DNA of 64,000 nt from Arachnia rubra. GTDB lineage: Bacteria; Actinomycetota; Actinomycetes; Propionibacteriales; Propionibacteriaceae. Made by a program: the position numbers and the translations under genes. This document shows positions 60,751-64,000 of the stretch, in pieces. Position 1 is the stretch's first letter. Every line of letters begins with the position of its first letter. The notes under the pieces were generated by a model. That model searched no databases, was not told the DNA's origin, and saw only the letters and a list, made by a program, of their open reading frames with translations. The DNA lies in assembly GCF_019973735.1 (NCBI RefSeq), contig NZ_AP024463.1:620001-684000 (forward strand), given 5' to 3'.

Positions 60751-62514
60751 CTACTGGGCCTCTCGCCCAGCCTGGATGGCCGTGATCAAGACGGTGTTGA
60801 CGATGTCCTCGACCAGGGCGCCGCGCGACAGGTCGTTGACGGGCTTGTTCAGGCCCTGCAGCACCGGTCCGATCGCCAGGGCGCCTGCTGTGCGCTGCAC
60901 CGCCTTATAGCCGGCGTTACCGGCCGACAGGTCGGGGAAGATCAGCACGTTCGCACGGCCCGCGACAGGGGAATCCGGTGCTTTGGAGCGGGCAACCGTC
61001 TCGTCCACCGCGGCGTCGAACTGGATCGGGCCGTCCGCGCACACATCCGGTGCCTTCTCGTGCAGCAGGGCGGTGGCCTCCTTCACCAAGTCCACGTCTG
61101 CTCCCGTCCCCGAGCTCCCGGTGGAATAGGAGAGCAGCGCCACGCGGGGGTCGAGCCCGAACTGCTTGGCGGTGATCGCGGATGCCGCAGCGATGTCCGC
61201 GAGCTGCTCGGCCGTCGGGTTCGGGTTCACCGCGCAGTCGCCGAAGCCCAGGACCCGGTCCGGCAGGCACATAAAGAAGAGCGACGACACCAAGGCGGCG
61301 CCCGGCTTGGTCTTGATGACCTCGAAGGCGGGGCGGATCGTGTGGGCAGTCGTGTTGACGGCACCGGAGACCATGCCGTCCGCCAGGCCGTCGCGCACCA
61401 GCATCGTTCCGAAGTAGGAGACATCTCCCACCTTCTCGAACGCCTGCTCCCGGGTGATTCCCTTCTTGGCGCGCAACTCGGCGTACTCGTCCGCGAACCG
61501 GTCCCGCAGGGGATCGTTCACCGGGTCGATGATGTGGGCGCCGGAGATGTCGACACCTGCAGAGGATGCCACCTGGCGTACGGCATCAGGTGTGCCCAGC
61601 AGGGTGAGCTCGGCCCCGCCGATCCGCAGCACCTCGGCCGCAGCCTTGACGATGCGAGGCTCGGTGCCCTCCGGCAGCACAATGTGCTTGTGCACCGCGC
61701 GCGCCTCCTCCTGCAGCCTGCGCTGGAACAGCAGCGGGGTGACAGGACGCTCGGCATGGGCTCGCCGTGCCTGCTCCAGGACGGCCTCGTCCTTCTTGGC
61801 GGTGCCCAGCTGGACCAGCGGGACACCGGGTACGAAACGCTCCCAGGCCCGTGTGATGGAATCCGGCACCGTGTCGCCGGAGACCAGGATCGCGGCGGGA
61901 TGGGGGAACTTCCCAGCCGCTAGGGCGACGATCAGGCCGATCAGGATGTCCATCCGCTCGACCGGAACCACCAGGCAGGTGTCGCTGGACAGGCGTTTCA
62001 GCACCTCACCGGCGCTTTCATCGGCGCCCACATGCACGGGGGTCGCGGCGCAGTTGCTGAACTCGCCGCTGAGCAGGCGGTAGGAGGAGGCCTCCGACGC
62101 TCCGGCCCAGCCGCCGTCCGCAAGCCGGGCTCCGACGACCGTCGCGTGGTACTGGTGTGCTGCGATCCGGGCTACCTGGTCCAGGGAGTCGTTCGTATCG
62201 GATGTCACCAGGACCATGCCTGCGCCCAGCTCTGCCGCCAGTCGCGCCTGGAGCGCGAACGCCAGCGGCTGCAGCGCTGCCGGCAGCTGGGCGGAGGTCA
62301 CCACGACCTCCTGTGTGATCTTCTCCACCGCGTCGATGGCGGCGGACAGCGCCCGCTCTGGATCCTTGGCGACCTTCACAGGATCGACGGCGAAGAATGG
62401 GCCGAGATCGATGTGGATGGCACGGCCTCCCAGCTCCTCGAGGAGGCGGCGGCATGTTCCCTCGACGCTGGTTCCGGGCTGGGCTGGGGCGAGATGCAGG
62501 ATGGTTCGGTTCAT
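60751..62514 (-). CDS. pta: Phosphate acetyltransferase
   Basis: A 587-residue enzyme converting acetyl-CoA and phosphate to acetyl phosphate. The N-terminal P-loop-like/DRTGG regulatory region is shortened (about 1-260), followed by a complete PTA catalytic domain (about 265-585): KHIVLPEGTEPRIVKAA, LVRDGLADGMVSGAVNTTAHTIRPAFEVIK, SSLFFMCLPDRVLGFGDCAVNPNPTAEQLADIA and SAGNAGYKAVQR. E. coli Pta is about 714 residues, so the N-terminus is reduced. Placed after eutQ-eutT, it would make acetyl phosphate, and then ATP, from ethanolamine-derived acetyl-CoA. No ackA is in the window. Confidence 0.94.
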   Translation of the reverse strand: MNRTILHLAPAQPGTSVEGTCRRLLEELGGRAIHIDLGPFFAVDPVKVAKDPERALSAAIDAVEKITQEVVVTSAQLPAALQPLAFALQARLAAELGAGMVLVTSDTNDSLDQVARIAAHQYHATVVGARLADGGWAGASEASSYRLLSGEFSNCAATPVHVGADESAGEVLKRLSSDTCLVVPVERMDILIGLIVALAAGKFPHPAAILVSGDTVPDSITRAWERFVPGVPLVQLGTAKKDEAVLEQARRAHAERPVTPLLFQRRLQEEARAVHKHIVLPEGTEPRIVKAAAEVLRIGGAELTLLGTPDAVRQVASSAGVDISGAHIIDPVNDPLRDRFADEYAELRAKKGITREQAFEKVGDVSYFGTMLVRDGLADGMVSGAVNTTAHTIRPAFEVIKTKPGAALVSSLFFMCLPDRVLGFGDCAVNPNPTAEQLADIAAASAITAKQFGLDPRVALLSYSTGSSGTGADVDLVKEATALLHEKAPDVCADGPIQFDAAVDETVARSKAPDSPVAGRANVLIFPDLSAGNAGYKAVQRTAGALAIGPVLQGLNKPVNDLSRGALVEDIVNTVLITAIQAGREAQ

Positions 62515-62603
62515 ATCAGCGGCCCAGCACTCGATTCGAGACGACGTCAGAGCCCTCTGCTGCGCTCCGGGGTGTCACTTTTTTCGGCATTTGCATGTCC
62601 TTC

Positions 62604-63422
62604 TCACTTGGACTTCTTGGTCTGCGCTAGGCGCAGTTGCAGGAAATAGAACGCACTGGAAAGCCGGTTGAGTGCGTGGTTCAGGGAAACCGCGAAGGGA
62701 TCGTCTTGGGACGGTAGCGCCGTCAGCGCCTCGATCTCCAGTTCACGGCATGAGGTGCGGCACAGGTTGAGCCAGTGCGACAGCACCGGGGAGCTGCCAT
62801 CGAGTGTCTCGTGGGGAACTCCAAGAACTGACTGCGGGTCATGGGTAGCTTTGTGGATGGACTTCTCATCCCAGCCAGGCAGGGACAGCGGAGCCACGAC
62901 CCGTTGGTGGTACTCCGCGCTCGTGAGTTCCCGGCAGTAGGAGGCCAGGACGGCCAGCGCCTCGGCCAGCCAGTCCGGGCCCATGGTCTGGGCCTGGCAC
63001 TCTGCCATGAGCACCAGGGCGTGCAGGCTGTCGAACTTTCCCCGCAGCCGGATCCGGGGATGGGTCTTGACAACGAAGATCTCGTCGTTGAGCTGGGTCA
63101 TGTTGTCGCCCTTGCGGGAGAGCTGCTCCCCGCAGCTGCCACAACGCGGATGCTCAGGCCGGTTGACGGGGAACACCGACTCCTGCTGCCACGACGGGTT
63201 GTCGCCACTGCGTTCAGGGGTTTCCGGCTGGCTTTCCCCGTCCCCAGGGACGTCCCGGGGGGCGTCCTGGGGCGCATCGGGGTAGGCCAGTTGCAGCTGC
63301 CACTGCTTGACGAAATCCTGGGCGGAGGGTGTGAACCGCGCACCCGCGGGCACCTTGACCGTGGCGCCGAGACTCGGCCGGCGCAGCTGGTCGCGGAGTT
63401 CCGCCTCGGTGACGATGGTCAC
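62604..63422 (-). CDS. eutT: Ethanolamine-utilisation cobalamin adenosyltransferase EutT
   Basis: A 272-residue EutT, which makes adenosylcobalamin for ethanolamine ammonia-lyase. The N-terminal block VTEAELRDQLRRPSLGATVKVPAGARFTPSAQDFVKQW (about residues 4-41) and the metal-binding C-x-x-C in HPRCGSCGEQLSRKG (about 91-105) are diagnostic; the cobalamin adenosyltransferase four-helix bundle follows (about 115-270, KTHPRIRLRGKFDSLHALVLMAECQAQ). A Pro/Asp-rich linker (about 45-90) is longer than usual. GTG 63422 overlaps the eutQ stop (GTGA). Confidence 0.93.
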   Translation of the reverse strand: MTIVTEAELRDQLRRPSLGATVKVPAGARFTPSAQDFVKQWQLQLAYPDAPQDAPRDVPGDGESQPETPERSGDNPSWQQESVFPVNRPEHPRCGSCGEQLSRKGDNMTQLNDEIFVVKTHPRIRLRGKFDSLHALVLMAECQAQTMGPDWLAEALAVLASYCRELTSAEYHQRVVAPLSLPGWDEKSIHKATHDPQSVLGVPHETLDGSSPVLSHWLNLCRTSCRELEIEALTALPSQDDPFAVSLNHALNRLSSAFYFLQLRLAQTKKSK

Positions 63423-64000
63423 AGTCCTGACTCCCAGTCGGCTGGGAAGGTGACATAGACGAACCGGGTCCAGCTCGGGGTGCCGAAGGTGATCGAGGAG
63501 CCCTTGGGGACATACATGACGTCTCCCTGCTTGGCGATCTTCGTCCCCTCGGGGGTGCCGATGTGCAGCTCACCCTCCAGCACGATCTGGATCTCGTCAT
63601 AGCTGAGGGTCCACGGGAAGGTTCCCTCGGTCAAGGTCATGTAGCCCGCCGCCATCGGCGAGCCATCCTCAGAGGTCACGACATCCCCGGTGCGCACCTG
63701 CTGGCCAGGGGGAGGGCCGGGATAGGGGAACGGCTCGGTGGTCGCCTCCGCGGCCCGGCAGAGCTTAACGGGGTGCACGTGGGAAGCGGCGGTCCCCTCT
63801 TCGCCGGCCAGCATCGAGGCGACGAGCGTGCGGATGCGCTGCGTGAGCTCGTCATCTTGCGAGTCTGCCGCGTGAGCCGGGCTCGCTGCCGCAGGGACGG
63901 CCGGGCTGGCGGCTGCGGGCCGTGCCGCGGGCTCCAGCTTGACGCCCAGCTCTGCGGCGAGGTCCCGCGCCAGGGGTGTGACCAGTGCGCCCTCGGGCAC
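63419..64000 (-). CDS. eutQ: Ethanolamine-utilisation protein EutQ, N-terminus cut by window edge
   Basis: The frame runs off the right edge; about 193 C-terminal residues are visible and the true start is outside (the first visible codon is not a start: VPEGALVTPLARDLAAELGV is the internal conserved VTP-x-AxD block). A Pro/Ala-rich linker (about 25-45) leads to a cupin domain (about 90-193): GYMTLTEGTFPWTLSYDEIQIVLEGELHIG, KQGDVMYVPKGSSITFGTPSW. EutQ has acetate-kinase-like activity and helps shell assembly in characterised systems. It shows that a eut operon continues beyond the window. Confidence 0.92.
   Translation of the reverse strand: MPEGALVTPLARDLAAELGVKLEPAARPAAASPAVPAAASPAHAADSQDDELTQRIRTLVASMLAGEEGTAASHVHPVKLCRAAEATTEPFPYPGPPPGQQVRTGDVVTSEDGSPMAAGYMTLTEGTFPWTLSYDEIQIVLEGELHIGTPEGTKIAKQGDVMYVPKGSSITFGTPSWTRFVYVTFPADWESGL

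Overview
This is a 64 kb window from a high-G+C Gram-positive genome. The G+C-rich third codon positions, GTG/TTG starts, many 1-4 bp ATGA/GTGA gene overlaps, and actinobacterial marker genes (nitrobindin-YgfZ pair, CstA-YbdD, PurS/PurQ, EXLDI, DUF2510, DUF4862, DhaM fused to HPr and EI) all point to an actinobacterium. The combination of a eut operon, dihydroxyacetone/glycerol use, a fucose-type permease and PPK2 fits the Propionibacteriaceae (an Arachnia- or Tessaracoccus-like animal-associated organism). That family assignment is inference, because no rRNA or tRNA gene was seen.

Layout. 1-17 kb: mostly housekeeping. It holds an edge-cut unknown gene, ybdD-cstA (pyruvate-type uptake), dtd, nitrobindin-like and ygfZ genes, tpx, ppk2, satD and a LysR regulator, a fucP-like symporter overlapping a sugar-binding lipoprotein, a DUF4862 gene, an LssY-domain membrane protein, and typA. 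16.3-18 kb: two tandem paralogous lipoproteins, one of them frameshifted. 18-22 kb: dhaK-dhaL-dhaM, a PEP-dependent dihydroxyacetone kinase whose DhaM carries a complete enzyme I. 22-59 kb: purine genes purA, purD, purB, purC, purS and purQ, separated by accessory blocks.

Accessory blocks. Between purA and purD lie an ATP-binding regulator-like protein, DUF488, EXLDI and WD40 proteins, a gene split by an IS5-type element, an orphan HTH gene, and an mrr restriction gene broken by a 163-bp inverted-repeat (MITE-like) insert. Between purD and purB lies a clearly lower-G+C four-gene cassette (secreted two-cysteine protein, anchored protein, ABC ATPase, FtsX/MacB-like permease) followed by a MazEF-type pair. 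Between purB and purC lie an AbiEii-type toxin pair, an ABC exporter next to a two-component system, and a carbohydrate locus. The carbohydrate locus has two secreted DUF4874/DUF4832 proteins, an ABC sugar importer without its own ATPase, a GH36-type alpha-galactosidase, and a convergent regulator.

That regulator is the most striking gene: one 774-codon frame encodes a ROK-family repressor (winged helix plus sugar-kinase fold) fused to a complete Gfo/Idh/MocA oxidoreductase. It suggests a sugar sensor, repressor and dehydrogenase in one chain, controlling or finishing the breakdown of the oligosaccharide handled by the adjacent transporter and glycosidase.

59-64 kb: a Bax-inhibitor-1-like membrane protein, a Nudix hydrolase, and the end of an ethanolamine-utilisation operon (eutQ-eutT-pta) entering from the right edge on the minus strand. 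No CRISPR array, tRNA, rRNA or replication origin was recognised.
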